DNA of 64,000 nt, taken from assembly GCF_004791025.1 (NCBI RefSeq), contig NZ_SRUO01000008.1, forward strand, positions 62,001 through 126,000, written 5' to 3'. The notes beneath the pieces were generated by a model. That model was given only the letters and a program-made list of their open reading frames with translations, was not told the origin of the DNA and searched no databases. The first letter of the stretch is position 1; each line of letters begins with the position of its first letter. The translations under genes were made by a program, and so were the position numbers. Source of the stretch: Mesorhizobium sp. M4B.F.Ca.ET.203.01.1.1 (lineage in GTDB: Bacteria; Pseudomonadota; Alphaproteobacteria; Rhizobiales; Rhizobiaceae). Of the stretch, positions 10,501 through 21,574 are shown in pieces.

Positions 10501-11109
10501 CTCGACGTAGAGCCGATCGCCGAACATCGCCTTCAGCGTCAGCAGCCGCTGCTCGGCGAGGTCGCGGCGGTCCTCCTTCAAGGCGCGGCCGATCGGACCG
10601 CGCGGACCGCCGGTCAGGCAGATCAAGCCGTCGGATTGTCCCTCGAGCATCGCGCTGGTCAGGTGCACCGGCTCGCCGGGCGGCGTTTCCAGATAGACCC
10701 GGCTGATCAGCCTGACCAGATTGGCGTAGCCGGCCTCGGTGGCGGCGATCAGCACGACGGCGTGCATCTCCGGCCCCTGGCGGCGGCGGTCGCGCTGGCC
10801 ATCGCCCGCCTCGCCGGAAAAGGCGAGATCGATCTGGCAGCCGAGGATCGGCTGGATGCCGTCCTTCACCGCCTTCTGCGCGAATTCCAGCGCCCCGAAC
10901 AGATTGTTGGTGTCGGTGACGGCGATCGCCGGGCACTCGTCCTTGACCGCATGGCCGACGATGGCGCCGAGCTGCAAGGCGCCTTCGAGCAGCGAATAGG
11001 CAGAGTGCACGCGCAGATGGATGAACGGCCGCGCCGGCGTTTCCGGACGCGCTTCCTTTACCGCTGCTTCGCGCAGCAACGGGTCGCGTGGAAGTCGTTC
11101 ATCCGCCAT
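7585..11109 (-). CDS. dnaE: DNA polymerase III subunit alpha
   Basis: The replicative polymerase, 1174 residues (E. coli DnaE 1160). Domain order: PHP domain (residues ~28-230, beginning [14 protein letters not shown]), the C-family palm with the catalytic PDFDIDF motif near residue 437, fingers, helix-hairpin-helix, and a C-terminal OB fold ([17 protein letters not shown]). It is complete and intact. It lies between the methyltransferase and the carboxylase gene, all on the minus strand, with 29- and 92-bp gaps, so co-transcription is possible but not proven. Confidence 0.97.
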   Translation of the reverse strand: MADERLPRDPLLREAAVKEARPETPARPFIHLRVHSAYSLLEGALQLGAIVGHAVKDECPAIAVTDTNNLFGALEFAQKAVKDGIQPILGCQIDLAFSGEAGDGQRDRRRQGPEMHAVVLIAATEAGYANLVRLISRVYLETPPGEPVHLTSAMLEGQSDGLICLTGGPRGPIGRALKEDRRDLAEQRLLTLKAMFGDRLYVELERVQGYDRMIEKSTVDLAYSHDLPLVATNEAFFSRRDDYEAHDALVAIAEGSVVAADNRRRLSPDNFLRSQAEMAKLFCDLPEAIDNTVEIALRCSYYPKNRSPILPRFTGGDIADKDAAEKAEAAELARQAREGLEARLAAHGPTPGYTVEQYRERLDFELGIIEKMKFPGYFLIVADFIKWAKSQGIPVGPGRGSGAGSLVAYSTTITDIDPLRFSLLFERFLNPDRVSMPDFDIDFCQDRREEVIRYVQQKYGRDQVGQIITFGTLQARAVLRDVGRVLQMPYGQVDKLSKMVPQNPANPVKLADAIANEPRFAEEAEKEPIVQTLLDTAQKLEGLYRHASTHAAGIVIGDRPLSELVPMYRDPRSDMPVTQFNMKYVEQAGLVKFDFLGLKTLTVLETAVKLIRRRGIDIDLATIPLDDPDTYAMLSRGEVVGVFQVESAGMRKALIGMRPDCIEDIIALVALYRPGPMENIPTYNARKHGEEEMASIHPKIDHLVKETQGVIVYQEQVMQIAQELSGYSLGEADLLRRAMGKKIRAEMDKQRERFVTGAVERGVGKPQADFIFDLLAKFADYGFNKSHAAAYAVVSYQTAYLKAHYPVEFLAASMTLDMGNTDKLADFRQDALRLGIEVVAPSVMSSFRPFEVGQNKIFYSLAALKGVGDAAVEHIVAMRGEKPFKSLADFCERVDPKIVGKRVFESLIMAGALDCFGHDRAAMMAGVERMMGLASLAQQNAVSGQADIFGASLGAQSQALNLPATEPWLAADRLHREFQVVGFYLSAHPLDEYKAALQKMRVQNWAEFSAAVKRGAAAGRLAGTVTTKQERKTRTGNKMGVVQFSDTTGQYEAVLFSEGLAQFRDMLEPGRSVVITVSAEDRPEGINLRIQTVQSLEDEASRIQKALRIFVRDDRPSSIIQAQLKQRGDSQVSIILLKGEAQGEIEIDLGRYRVSPQIASAMRAVQGVVEVELI

Positions 11110-11201
11110 GGGGCTCGCGTCGCTCGAAAGGACTCAACAATCAGTGCAGATGTATTGTCCGGGAGCGCGGGATGCGAGTCCAGCGATCTCCTGTGCACAG
11201 G

Positions 11202-13214
<2,013 letters not shown>

Positions 13215-13475
13215 TCGGGCGTCGTTCCTCCGGCGAGAAACCAGTTCTATGGACAATCCCGCCATGGCTCAAGTGGCCGGGCGACGAGCATCCGCCCTGC
13301 CCGGATTGCGAATACCGCGCCGAAAAACGTCGCAAGGAAGTTGGCCGCCGTCGCCGAACTCTGTAGAGTGGCGCGTGGCTCATTGCGGAGGGCTGGCGGG
13401 CATTTCGCTTCGCCGGGCAGGCTCAACAAGCCGGCCACATCAGAGTTTGTCTATTGCCTTGGGAGGAACTGCCTC

Positions 13476-14603
<1,128 letters not shown>

Positions 14604-14666
14604 GGAAGCCGCACGCCGCCGGCCTACCGGCCAGCGACCTCTGTGGTGAAACATGGGAGGAATGGA

Positions 14667-15236
14667 ATGCCGGAAAAACTGCATCCTAGAATCGACAATG
14701 GCCTGCCCAAGGAAAGCGCGAGCTTCTCCGGCGGCACGCTGGTCTGCGCCTGCACCAGCAAGCCGGTGAAGGTGAAGGTCAAGGGCCAGATCGCCCACAA
14801 CCACGCCTGCGGCTGCACCAAATGCTGGAAGCCCGAGGGCGCGATCTTCTCCGTCGTGGCCGTTGCCGGCACCGGCGACGTCACCGTCGTGGAGAATGGC
14901 GACAAGCTGAAAGTGGTCGATCCGAGCGCGCTGATCCAGCGCCATGCCTGCACCGGCTGCGGCGTCCACATGCACGGACCGGTCGAGCGCGACCATCCGT
15001 TCAAGGGCCTGAGCTTCATCCATCCCGAGCGTTTCGAGGAGGACGGCTGGTCGCCTCCGGGCTTCACCGCCTTCGTCTCCTCGATCATCGAATCCGGTGT
15101 CGATCCGAAACGCATGGACGGTATCCGCGCCCAGCTGAAGTCGATCGGGCTCGAACCCTATGACTGCCTCAACCCCGGCCTGATGGACTACATCGCCACC
15201 TGGACGGCCAAGAAGTCCGGCGCCTTGCCGGCCTGA
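14667..15236 (+). CDS. gfa: S-(hydroxymethyl)glutathione synthase (glutathione-dependent formaldehyde-activating enzyme)
   Basis: A 189-residue protein of the Gfa family. It accelerates condensation of formaldehyde with glutathione, giving the substrate of the dehydrogenase just upstream. Zinc-binding cysteines are visible: CACTSKP near residue 30, ACGCTKCWK near residue 52, and the [12 protein letters not shown] block near residue 95. ATG 14667 has GGGAGG seven bases upstream. A hairpin terminator follows at 15259-15280. Confidence 0.93.
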   Translation: MPEKLHPRIDNGLPKESASFSGGTLVCACTSKPVKVKVKGQIAHNHACGCTKCWKPEGAIFSVVAVAGTGDVTVVENGDKLKVVDPSALIQRHACTGCGVHMHGPVERDHPFKGLSFIHPERFEEDGWSPPGFTAFVSSIIESGVDPKRMDGIRAQLKSIGLEPYDCLNPGLMDYIATWTAKKSGALPA

Positions 15237-15258
15237 CAAGTTCGAGAATTTCTGCCAT

Positions 15259-15291
15259 GGGGCCGGTCAAAACCGGCCCCATGTTCGTTTT
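15259..15291 (+). terminator. intrinsic terminator after gfa
   Basis: A perfect 9-bp GC-rich stem (GGGGCCGGT / ACCGGCCCC, 15259-15267 and 15272-15280) with a CAAA loop, followed by a T-rich run interrupted by a few bases. Position directly after gfa fits termination of the formaldehyde unit before the next gene. Confidence 0.7.
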
Positions 15292-15300
15292 GGAGGGACG

Positions 15301-15768
15301 ATGCCCGCACCCATCATCTACGTCGATGCCGACGCCTGCCCGGTCAAGGCGGAGGTCGAGAAGGTGGCGGAGCGCCACGGCGTCATGGTCACCTATGTCT
15401 CCAATGGCGGCCTGCGCCCATCGCGCGATCCGATGATCCGCAACGTCGTTGTATCCAAGAGCGCCGATGCCGCCGACGATTGGATCGTGGAGAATGCACT
15501 GTCCAACGACATCGTGGTGACGGCCGACATCCCGCTTGCCGCGCGCACCGTGGCGCTCGGCGCGCATGTGTTGGGCCCGACCGGCCGTCCCTTCACGCCT
15601 GAAACCATCGGCATGGCGGTGGCGATGCGCGACCTCAAGCAGCATCTGCGCGAGACTGGTGAAAGCAAAGGCTACAATGCCGGGTTCACGCCGCAGGACC
15701 GCTCGCGCTTTCTTGGCGAACTCGACCGCATCTTGCGGCGGGCGCTGAAATCCGCCACACCGGACTGA
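15301..15768 (+). CDS. UPF0178 (YaiI/YqxD) family protein
   Basis: A 155-residue protein matching the YaiI/YqxD (DUF188) family from end to end: the opening IYVDADACPVKAEV, the middle DIVVTADIPLAA and the tail FTPQDRSRFLGELDRIL. The acidic residues in VDADACP and VTADIP recall PIN-like nucleases, but no activity is established for the family. GGAGGG at 15291-15297 sits only a few bases before the ATG. Confidence 0.88.
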   Translation: MPAPIIYVDADACPVKAEVEKVAERHGVMVTYVSNGGLRPSRDPMIRNVVVSKSADAADDWIVENALSNDIVVTADIPLAARTVALGAHVLGPTGRPFTPETIGMAVAMRDLKQHLRETGESKGYNAGFTPQDRSRFLGELDRILRRALKSATPD

Positions 15769-15783
15769 TCTGGAGGCCGGGCC

Positions 15784-16464
15784 ATGGGTGACGACGACAC
15801 ATCCGTCAAAACGCCGATGCATCCGCATATCCAGTTCGCTTTGTCGGCGGCCATTGGCATTGTCGCTTTGTTGCTGGCCTCGCTGCTGCGCGTGCCGCTC
15901 GCCTATTCGATCGGCGCGAATGTCTTTTTTGCCACCTACATCATTCTCGTCCTCGCCTTGATGCCGAGGCTTACCGGCCGCTATCTCAGCAAGAACGCGC
16001 GCGCTACCGATCTCCCGGTACTTGGTATCTTTGCGGTTACCCTTTTCATCGTCGGCGTCGCCACCGTTTCGCTGTTCCATCTGATCAACCAGAAGGAGGC
16101 CGCGCATCCATTCGAGCTCAGCTTCGCCATCCTGTCGATTCCGCTCGGCTGGTTCACGATCCACGCCATGGCCTCGCTCCACTACGCGCATGTCTACTGG
16201 ATGAACGGCGAAGAGATCGACGTCGCCACCAAGAAGAAGGTTCCGGTCGGTGGTCTGGATTTCCCCGGCGACAAGCGTCCCGAGGGCTGGGATTTCCTCT
16301 ATTTTGCGACCGTCATCGGCATGACCGCGCAGACCGCCGACACCGCCATCACCACCTCGCACATGCGCCAGGTGGTGCTCATCCATTCGATCCTGTCGTT
16401 CTTCTTCAACACGGTGATCGTCGCGGCGGCGGTGAATCTCGCCGTCAGCCTGAGCAGTCCTTGA
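15784..16464 (+). CDS. DUF1345 integral membrane protein
   Basis: A 226-residue membrane protein with about five hydrophobic segments. The sequence ASLHYAHVYW in the middle and the GLDFPGDKRPEGWDFLYFATVIGMTAQTADTA stretch region (residues ~158-187) mark the DUF1345 family, which has no assigned function. It starts 15 bp after the UPF0178 gene and may be co-transcribed with it. Confidence 0.82.
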   Translation: MGDDDTSVKTPMHPHIQFALSAAIGIVALLLASLLRVPLAYSIGANVFFATYIILVLALMPRLTGRYLSKNARATDLPVLGIFAVTLFIVGVATVSLFHLINQKEAAHPFELSFAILSIPLGWFTIHAMASLHYAHVYWMNGEEIDVATKKKVPVGGLDFPGDKRPEGWDFLYFATVIGMTAQTADTAITTSHMRQVVLIHSILSFFFNTVIVAAAVNLAVSLSSP

Positions 16465-16566
16465 CCGCTTGCCCGTAATAAATCCGTGATCGGATGAAAC
16501 ATCGCTTTGGCTGGCGACGTATTGGGAGGAGAACGAAGAGCTACAAGGCCGGGAGAACGAAGGACG

Positions 16567-17445
16567 ATGGAAACCGTTGCCAGGAGCGAGCCCGCCGCCG
16601 ATGCGCAAGCCGCATCGAAGGACGCGACGCTGATCTACCGCCAGTCCCGCTGGACGCGACTGACCCACTGGCTCTGGGCGATCGCGCTGTTCTTCATGCT
16701 GCTTTCCGGCCTGCAGATATTCAACGCCCGCCCCCAGCTTTATATCGGCAAGGAATCCGGCTTCGGCTACAACAACACCATCTTCGCCATCGGCGCCGAA
16801 AACACCGACCAGGGTCCGCGCGGCTACACCGAAATCTTCGGCAAACACTTCGACACGACCGGCGTGCTCGGCTGGTCCGGACCGCCCGGACAGGAGTCGC
16901 CCCGCGCTTTCCCGTCCTGGGCGACGATCCCCTCCTACTATGATCTCGGCACCGCCCGCGTCGTTCATTTCTTCTTCGCCTGGGTGCTCTCCGCCACCTT
17001 GCTCGTCTGGCTGGTCGCCGGCCTGATCAACGGCCATGTCAGGCGCGATCTCGCCCCGCGCCTCGACGATCTCCGGCGATTGCCGCGGGACATCGTCGAC
17101 CACGCGAAGCTGAAGTTCCATCACACGCGCGAATACAACACGCTGCAGAAAATGGCTTATGGCGGCGTGCTGTTCGTGCTGTTGCCGCTAATGATCATCA
17201 CCGGCCTCGCCATGTCGCCGAGCATGAATTCGGTGCTGCCCTGGCTAAATGATGTGCTCGGCGGCCGGCAGACGGCGCGCACCATCCACTTCACTGTCAT
17301 GGTGCTGCTCGTCGGCTTCTTCATCATCCACATGCTGATGATCCTCGCCGCCGGCCCGATCAACGAATTGCGCTCGATCATCACCGGCTGGTACCGCACC
17401 GACCCGCCGGCGCATGACGACAGCTCGTCCGAGAGGAGCGCCTGA
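16567..17445 (+). CDS. cytochrome b561-type membrane subunit
   Basis: A 292-residue di-haem cytochrome b of the Ni-Fe hydrogenase/formate dehydrogenase gamma type. Four main membrane segments are visible, with candidate haem-ligand histidines in RLTHWLWAI (residue ~35), RVVHFFFAW (~138) and HFTVMVLL/FFIIHMLMI (~240-255). A large periplasmic loop lies between helices 1 and 2. ATG 16567 has GGAGAACGAAGG upstream. The downstream gene encodes the molybdopterin partner one base after this stop, so the pair probably forms one complex that passes electrons between a periplasmic substrate and the quinone pool. Confidence 0.85.
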   Translation: METVARSEPAADAQAASKDATLIYRQSRWTRLTHWLWAIALFFMLLSGLQIFNARPQLYIGKESGFGYNNTIFAIGAENTDQGPRGYTEIFGKHFDTTGVLGWSGPPGQESPRAFPSWATIPSYYDLGTARVVHFFFAWVLSATLLVWLVAGLINGHVRRDLAPRLDDLRRLPRDIVDHAKLKFHHTREYNTLQKMAYGGVLFVLLPLMIITGLAMSPSMNSVLPWLNDVLGGRQTARTIHFTVMVLLVGFFIIHMLMILAAGPINELRSIITGWYRTDPPAHDDSSSERSA

Positions 17446-17446
17446 T

Positions 17447-18238
17447 ATGGCCAAGTTTCAAATCAACCGCAGGAAATTCCTCACCTCCGCCAGTCTCGGC
17501 CTGTCCGGCATCGCGCTGTCGGGCTGCGATGCCTTCGACGGCGGGCTCGGCATCGGCGGCGGTCTGCGCAGCTTCCTCGAGAATGCCAATGGCCTGACAT
17601 ACCGGGCCCAGCGCCTGCTCGCCGGCCGCGACGCGCTGGCGCAGGAGTTCACCGAGGCCGATATCCGCCAGCCGCAGCGGCCGAACGGCGTCACCGCCCC
17701 CGACGACGACACCTATAAGGGCCTGCTTGCCAACAACTTCGCCGACTGGCGCCTCGAGGTCTCCGGCCTTGTCGAGAAACCGCTGTCGCTGACCCGCGAG
17801 CAGCTGCAGAATATGCCGAGCCGCACCCAGATCACTCGCCACGACTGCGTCGAGGGCTGGAGCTGCATCGCCAAATGGACCGGCACGCCGCTGTCCCTAG
17901 TTCTCGACCAGGCGGTGGTGAAACCCCAGGCCCGGTATGTGATGTTCCACTGCCTCGACACGATCGACCGCAGCCTCTCGGGCGACGTCAAATATTACGG
18001 CACCATCGACCTGATCGATGCCCGCCACCCGCAGACGATCCTCGCCTACGGCGTCAACGGCAAGCCGCTGCCGGTCGAGAACGGCGCGCCGCTGCGCGTA
18101 CGCGTCGAGCGCCAGCTTGGCTACAAGATGCCGAAGTATCTCTACAAGATCGAACTGGTCGACAGCTTCGCCGCGATCGGCGGCGGCCGCGGCGGCTACT
18201 GGGAAGACAATGGCTACGACTGGTACGGCGGCATTTGA
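17447..18238 (+). CDS. Tat-exported molybdopterin-dependent oxidoreductase (sulfite-oxidase fold)
   Basis: A 263-residue protein beginning with a twin-arginine signal (NRRKFLTSAS) and an ALSGC lipobox-like end near residue 27. The remainder is a PF00174-like molybdopterin domain; the Mo-ligating cysteine is Cys134 in RHDCVEGWSC. The C-terminal GYKMPKYLYKIELVD is typical of the fold. Together with the cytochrome b just upstream it resembles MsrPQ/YedYZ-like couples in layout, but the cytochrome is of the b561 type rather than MsrQ, so the substrate is undetermined. GAGAGGAG precedes the ATG. Confidence 0.85.
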   Translation: MAKFQINRRKFLTSASLGLSGIALSGCDAFDGGLGIGGGLRSFLENANGLTYRAQRLLAGRDALAQEFTEADIRQPQRPNGVTAPDDDTYKGLLANNFADWRLEVSGLVEKPLSLTREQLQNMPSRTQITRHDCVEGWSCIAKWTGTPLSLVLDQAVVKPQARYVMFHCLDTIDRSLSGDVKYYGTIDLIDARHPQTILAYGVNGKPLPVENGAPLRVRVERQLGYKMPKYLYKIELVDSFAAIGGGRGGYWEDNGYDWYGGI

Positions 18239-18662
18239 TTTTCCTCGCCTGCGGGCTGAGCACGATCTTGCGCCGACCGAGCTCAACGCCATTGAGGAAC
18301 GTCTCGACGGCGACAACCGGCGTCTGACAGGCCGCGACGATGATCGCGGCCTAGTCTTTCTGCTGCGGGACACAGCCGGACGCCCGATTGGCATCGCTGC
18401 GGGCCATTCCTGGGCGGGGATCGCCGAACTAAAGCTGATGTGGGTCGACGAGGCCTGTCGAGGTCTTGGCCATGGCAGTAAGCTGCTCGATGCCTTCGTA
18501 GCCGAGGCTTCCGCGAGAGGAGTTCGACGCATCTGGGTCGCAACGCACGACTTCCAGGCACCGGGTCTCTACGAGAGGGCGGGCTTCGAGCGTATGGGCG
18601 AATTCGCCGGGTGGCCCGAAGGCCATTCCAACATCATTCTCTGCAGGACGGTCGCCGCCTAG
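18210..18662 (+). CDS. GNAT-family N-acetyltransferase
   Basis: A 150-residue acetyltransferase. The acetyl-CoA-binding signature is CRGLGHGSKLLDAF near residue 85, followed by VWVATHDFQAPGLYERAGFERMGEF, the usual family ending. The start (ATG 18210) lies inside the 3' end of the molybdopterin oxidoreductase gene, a 29-base overlap in another frame, so translation is likely coupled. The family is clear, the substrate is not. Its stop overlaps the stop of the convergent gene downstream by four bases. Confidence 0.78.
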   Translation: MATTGTAAFDFPRLRAEHDLAPTELNAIEERLDGDNRRLTGRDDDRGLVFLLRDTAGRPIGIAAGHSWAGIAELKLMWVDEACRGLGHGSKLLDAFVAEASARGVRRIWVATHDFQAPGLYERAGFERMGEFAGWPEGHSNIILCRTVAA

Positions 18663-19660
18663 GCGACCTTATCCAGCAGCGGCTTCAGTGCCGGATGGAT
18701 TTCCGGCGAGGCGTGCTTGATCAGCGTCAGCAGCGCGCGCTCGTTCTCGCTGAGCGGCCGGTTCGGGCCGATCCGCTCCGCCAGCCACTTCGCTTCGCCG
18801 GCGTCGACCGTCTCGGCGCGGCGGGCCATTGCCTCGACGGCCCGGTTCCTGGCTTCCCAATCGGCCTCGATATCGTCGGGCGAGCGGTAGGCCTCCATGA
18901 TGCCGGCAAGCCCGCCGGAAACCATGCGGCCGAAGAAGCCGCCGATGTTCGGCTCGCCCGCATCGAGGAAGTTCTCCTGGCGCAGCGCCACATCCCGCGT
19001 CGGCGCTTCGTAGCCGGCCGAGCACATGACGAAGTTGGCGATCGCCTTCACGAACAGTTCGTTCCAGGACGGATCGTTGCTGGCCACCGCCGTGCTCTCG
19101 TTGATCCTGAACAGCACGTCTGCCTCGGCGCGGGTTATCGCGATATTGCCGTCGCCGCCGTAGGCGTAGAGGATGCGGCGCAACAGGTCGACTTCGGCCT
19201 TGGCCACCAATCCCGGAACCAGTTGGCCGCCCAGCATCAGCGGCCCCTTGCCGTCGACCACCGCATGCGAGACCTGCTCCAGCGCATAGGCGGAAAGCCG
19301 GCTGGGCGACGATTTGGCTTTCTCCAGCACATGCACCAGGAGCTCGAGCTCGGTCAGGCTGTCGACCATGCCGTCGCGCGAGATCGTCCGGATCAGCCAG
19401 TCGGCATTGTCCTCGGAGATATAGCCCGTCGGCTTTTCCTGGTGGACGATGTAATCGGTGACCGCCTCGACGAAGAACGCCGGCCATTCCTGGCATTTGT
19501 CGCGCGCCGTCTGGTCGAGCGCGAACAGCGCCTCGGCCTCGCCACGGCTTACCACGCCGTCACCAAATACTTCGCGGCGCAGCATCACCACGTCTTCGGC
19601 CGTGATTCGGTTCTTGGAGGTCAGCCCCGCCACCGGAGCGCTCATGATCAGTTCGCCCAT
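18659..19660 (-). CDS. protein of unknown function with internal duplication
   Basis: A 333-residue soluble protein; I do not recognise a named family. The chain holds two related halves: LRREVFGDGVVSRGEAEALF followed by WPAFFVEAV (residues ~27-70) resembles LRRILYAYGGDGNIAITRAEADVLF followed by WNELFVKAI (residues ~163-215). Each is followed by a weaker matching segment (WLIRTISRDG ... LLVHVLEKAKSSP and WLAERIGPNR ... LLTLIKHASPEI). The GDG-x-[VI] and downstream Glu recall EF-hand loops, but most metal-ligand positions are absent. No signal peptide. ATG 19660 has GGGGA upstream. Upstream of it, in the other direction, lies the glycine cleavage operon. Confidence 0.6.
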   Translation of the reverse strand: MGELIMSAPVAGLTSKNRITAEDVVMLRREVFGDGVVSRGEAEALFALDQTARDKCQEWPAFFVEAVTDYIVHQEKPTGYISEDNADWLIRTISRDGMVDSLTELELLVHVLEKAKSSPSRLSAYALEQVSHAVVDGKGPLMLGGQLVPGLVAKAEVDLLRRILYAYGGDGNIAITRAEADVLFRINESTAVASNDPSWNELFVKAIANFVMCSAGYEAPTRDVALRQENFLDAGEPNIGGFFGRMVSGGLAGIMEAYRSPDDIEADWEARNRAVEAMARRAETVDAGEAKWLAERIGPNRPLSENERALLTLIKHASPEIHPALKPLLDKVA

Positions 19661-19852
19661 TTTTGTCCCCGTCGCCGCCGGCCTTAGCCGGACCCAAAGG
19701 TCGTTTCGACCAACATACCAGCAGTGTCTTGAAAAACCGGCAAACCGCGTGGTTAGCGAAGACTTGTCAGCAAGATGTCGCAGGCAGGTGACAAGGTGTC
19801 GTTGACGGGCTATGGATGAGGAGTCGAGGGCTCAACCCTGAGTCCTACCTGT

Positions 19853-20035
19853 TTGCGGGAGAGAGCAGCGAGAGCTGCCGCCGAAGGGGAAATCGCCCGA
19901 AATCTCTCAGGCAAAAGAACCGTAGACGGGAAAGACACTCTGGAAAGTCGGGGCTCGTGCCCCGCGCCGAAGGTGTAAGCGCTGCCGACAGAGTTACGGG
20001 GCGCGAGTCTCTCAGGCTTCAGACAGAGGGGCACG
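19853..20035 (+). promoter_or_regulatory. tandem glycine riboswitch
   Basis: Two consecutive aptamers precede gcvT. The first has GCGGGAGAG (19855-19863), GCCGAAGGGGAAA (19879-19891) and the conserved CTCTCAGGC (19904-19912). The second has GCCGAAGGTGTAA (19966-19978) and a second CTCTCAGGC (20009-20017). This is the standard two-aptamer glycine riboswitch, which in other bacteria switches on glycine cleavage genes when glycine is abundant. It ends about 50 bases before the gcvT ATG. Confidence 0.93.
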
Positions 20036-20081
20036 GACTGGTCGCCATCAGCGGCCGATTGCGTGCGACTCTGGAGATGAC

Positions 20082-21182
20082 ATGACGGGCGACGAAACCA
20101 AACACCTACCCCTCGAAGATCTGCATACGGCTGCTGGCGCGCGCTTTGGTGCGTTCGCCGGCTGGTCGATGCCGCTCACCTATCCTGCCGGGGTGATGAA
20201 GGAGCACCTTCACACCCGCGAGCATGCCGGCCTGTTCGACATTTCGCACATGAAGCTGTTCCTGGTTAGCGGCCCGGGCGCGATTGCCCTGCTCAACCGC
20301 GCCTGCCCGCTCGATGCCGGCGCGCTTGAGATTTCCCAGTCGAAATACACCTTCTTCCTCAACGAGGCCGCCGGCATCATCGACGACCTCATCATCACCA
20401 GGCTTGGCGACGACCGCTTCATGGTCGTCGCCAATGCCGGCAACGCAGCCGTCGACGAGAAGCATCTGCGGGCACTGGCCGGGGATTTCGAGGCAAAGGT
20501 GGATGCGCTCGACCGCGTCTTCCTCGCCATCCAGGGTCCCGAGGCCTGGGCCGCCCTCGCCCGCGCCGGCATCGAGACCGGCTCGCTGCTGTTCATGCAC
20601 GGCATCGAGCCGCGCCAAAACTGGTTCATGAGCCGTTCCGGCTACACCGGCGAGGACGGCTTCGAGATCGGTCTGCCGGAAGCGGATGCGCGGGATCTGG
20701 TCGCGACATTGCTCAAGGACGAGCGCGTCGCTTGGATCGGCCTTGCAGCTCGCGACAGTCTGCGGCTGGAAGCGGGGCTCTGCCTCCACGGCCAGGACAT
20801 CACCGAGGAATTCGACCCGACCAGCGCCGGCCTGATGTGGGCCATCCCCAAGGACATCCGGGCGACCGGCTCCTTCATCGGCGCCGACGCGCTGCGCGCC
20901 ATCCTGGAGCGCGGCCCGGCGCAGAAACGTGTCGGGCTGAAGCCGGAGGGCCGCCAGCCGGTGCGTGCGGGCGCTGCCCTGTTCGACGCCGACGGCAATC
21001 GGGCCGGCCATGTCACATCGGGCGGTTTCGGCCCCTCGGCTGGCCATCCGGTTGCCATGGGCTATGTCAACACAGCACTGGCCAAGCCCGGAACAAAACT
21101 GTTCGCCGATGTGCGCGGGGCGAAAATCCCGATCGATATCAACCCCTTGCCCTTCACACCTCATCGCTACCGCAAAGGATAA
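20082..21182 (+). CDS. gcvT: glycine cleavage system T protein (aminomethyltransferase)
   Basis: The tetrahydrofolate-dependent aminomethyltransferase of the glycine cleavage system, 366 residues. It takes the aminomethyl group from lipoyl-GcvH and releases ammonia and 5,10-methylene-THF. The family's opening (GARFGAFAGWSMPLTY), LFDISHMK, and RSGYTGEDGFEI segments are intact, and the C-terminal domain has GYVNTALAKPGT. First gene of gcvT-gcvH-gcvP, separated from gcvH by six bases and controlled by the upstream riboswitch. Confidence 0.96.
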   Translation: MTGDETKHLPLEDLHTAAGARFGAFAGWSMPLTYPAGVMKEHLHTREHAGLFDISHMKLFLVSGPGAIALLNRACPLDAGALEISQSKYTFFLNEAAGIIDDLIITRLGDDRFMVVANAGNAAVDEKHLRALAGDFEAKVDALDRVFLAIQGPEAWAALARAGIETGSLLFMHGIEPRQNWFMSRSGYTGEDGFEIGLPEADARDLVATLLKDERVAWIGLAARDSLRLEAGLCLHGQDITEEFDPTSAGLMWAIPKDIRATGSFIGADALRAILERGPAQKRVGLKPEGRQPVRAGAALFDADGNRAGHVTSGGFGPSAGHPVAMGYVNTALAKPGTKLFADVRGAKIPIDINPLPFTPHRYRKG

Positions 21183-21188
21183 GTCCCG

Positions 21189-21557
21189 ATGGCAAAAACC
21201 TATTTCACCGAAGACCATGAATGGCTCCGTGTCGAGGGCGGCGTCGCCACGGTCGGCATAACCGACTATGCACAAGAGCAGCTCGGCGATCTCGTCTTCG
21301 TCGAATTGCCGGAAACCGGCCGCAAGCTGACCAAGGGCGACACCGCCGTCGTGGTCGAGTCTGTCAAGGCGGCATCCGACGTCTATGCGCCGGTCGACGG
21401 CGAGATCACCGAGGCCAACAGCTCGCTCTCGTCGGACCCCTCGCTGGTCAATTCGGCCGCCACCGGCGACGGCTGGCTGTGGAAGATGAGGCTTTCCAAC
21501 GAAAGCCAGCTCGAAGGCCTGCTGGATGAGGCCGCCTACAAAGCCCATATCGGCTGA
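21189..21557 (+). CDS. gcvH: glycine cleavage system H protein
   Basis: The 122-residue lipoyl carrier that shuttles the aminomethyl intermediate between GcvP, GcvT and lipoamide dehydrogenase. The lipoylated lysine is Lys60 in [13 protein letters not shown]. The N-terminal [12 protein letters not shown] and the [14 protein letters not shown] blocks are typical. It lies six bases after gcvT and 17 before gcvP. Confidence 0.96.
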   Translation: MAKTYFTEDHEWLRVEGGVATVGITDYAQEQLGDLVFVELPETGRKLTKGDTAVVVESVKAASDVYAPVDGEITEANSSLSSDPSLVNSAATGDGWLWKMRLSNESQLEGLLDEAAYKAHIG

Positions 21558-21574
21558 AAAGCAGGACAGTTACG

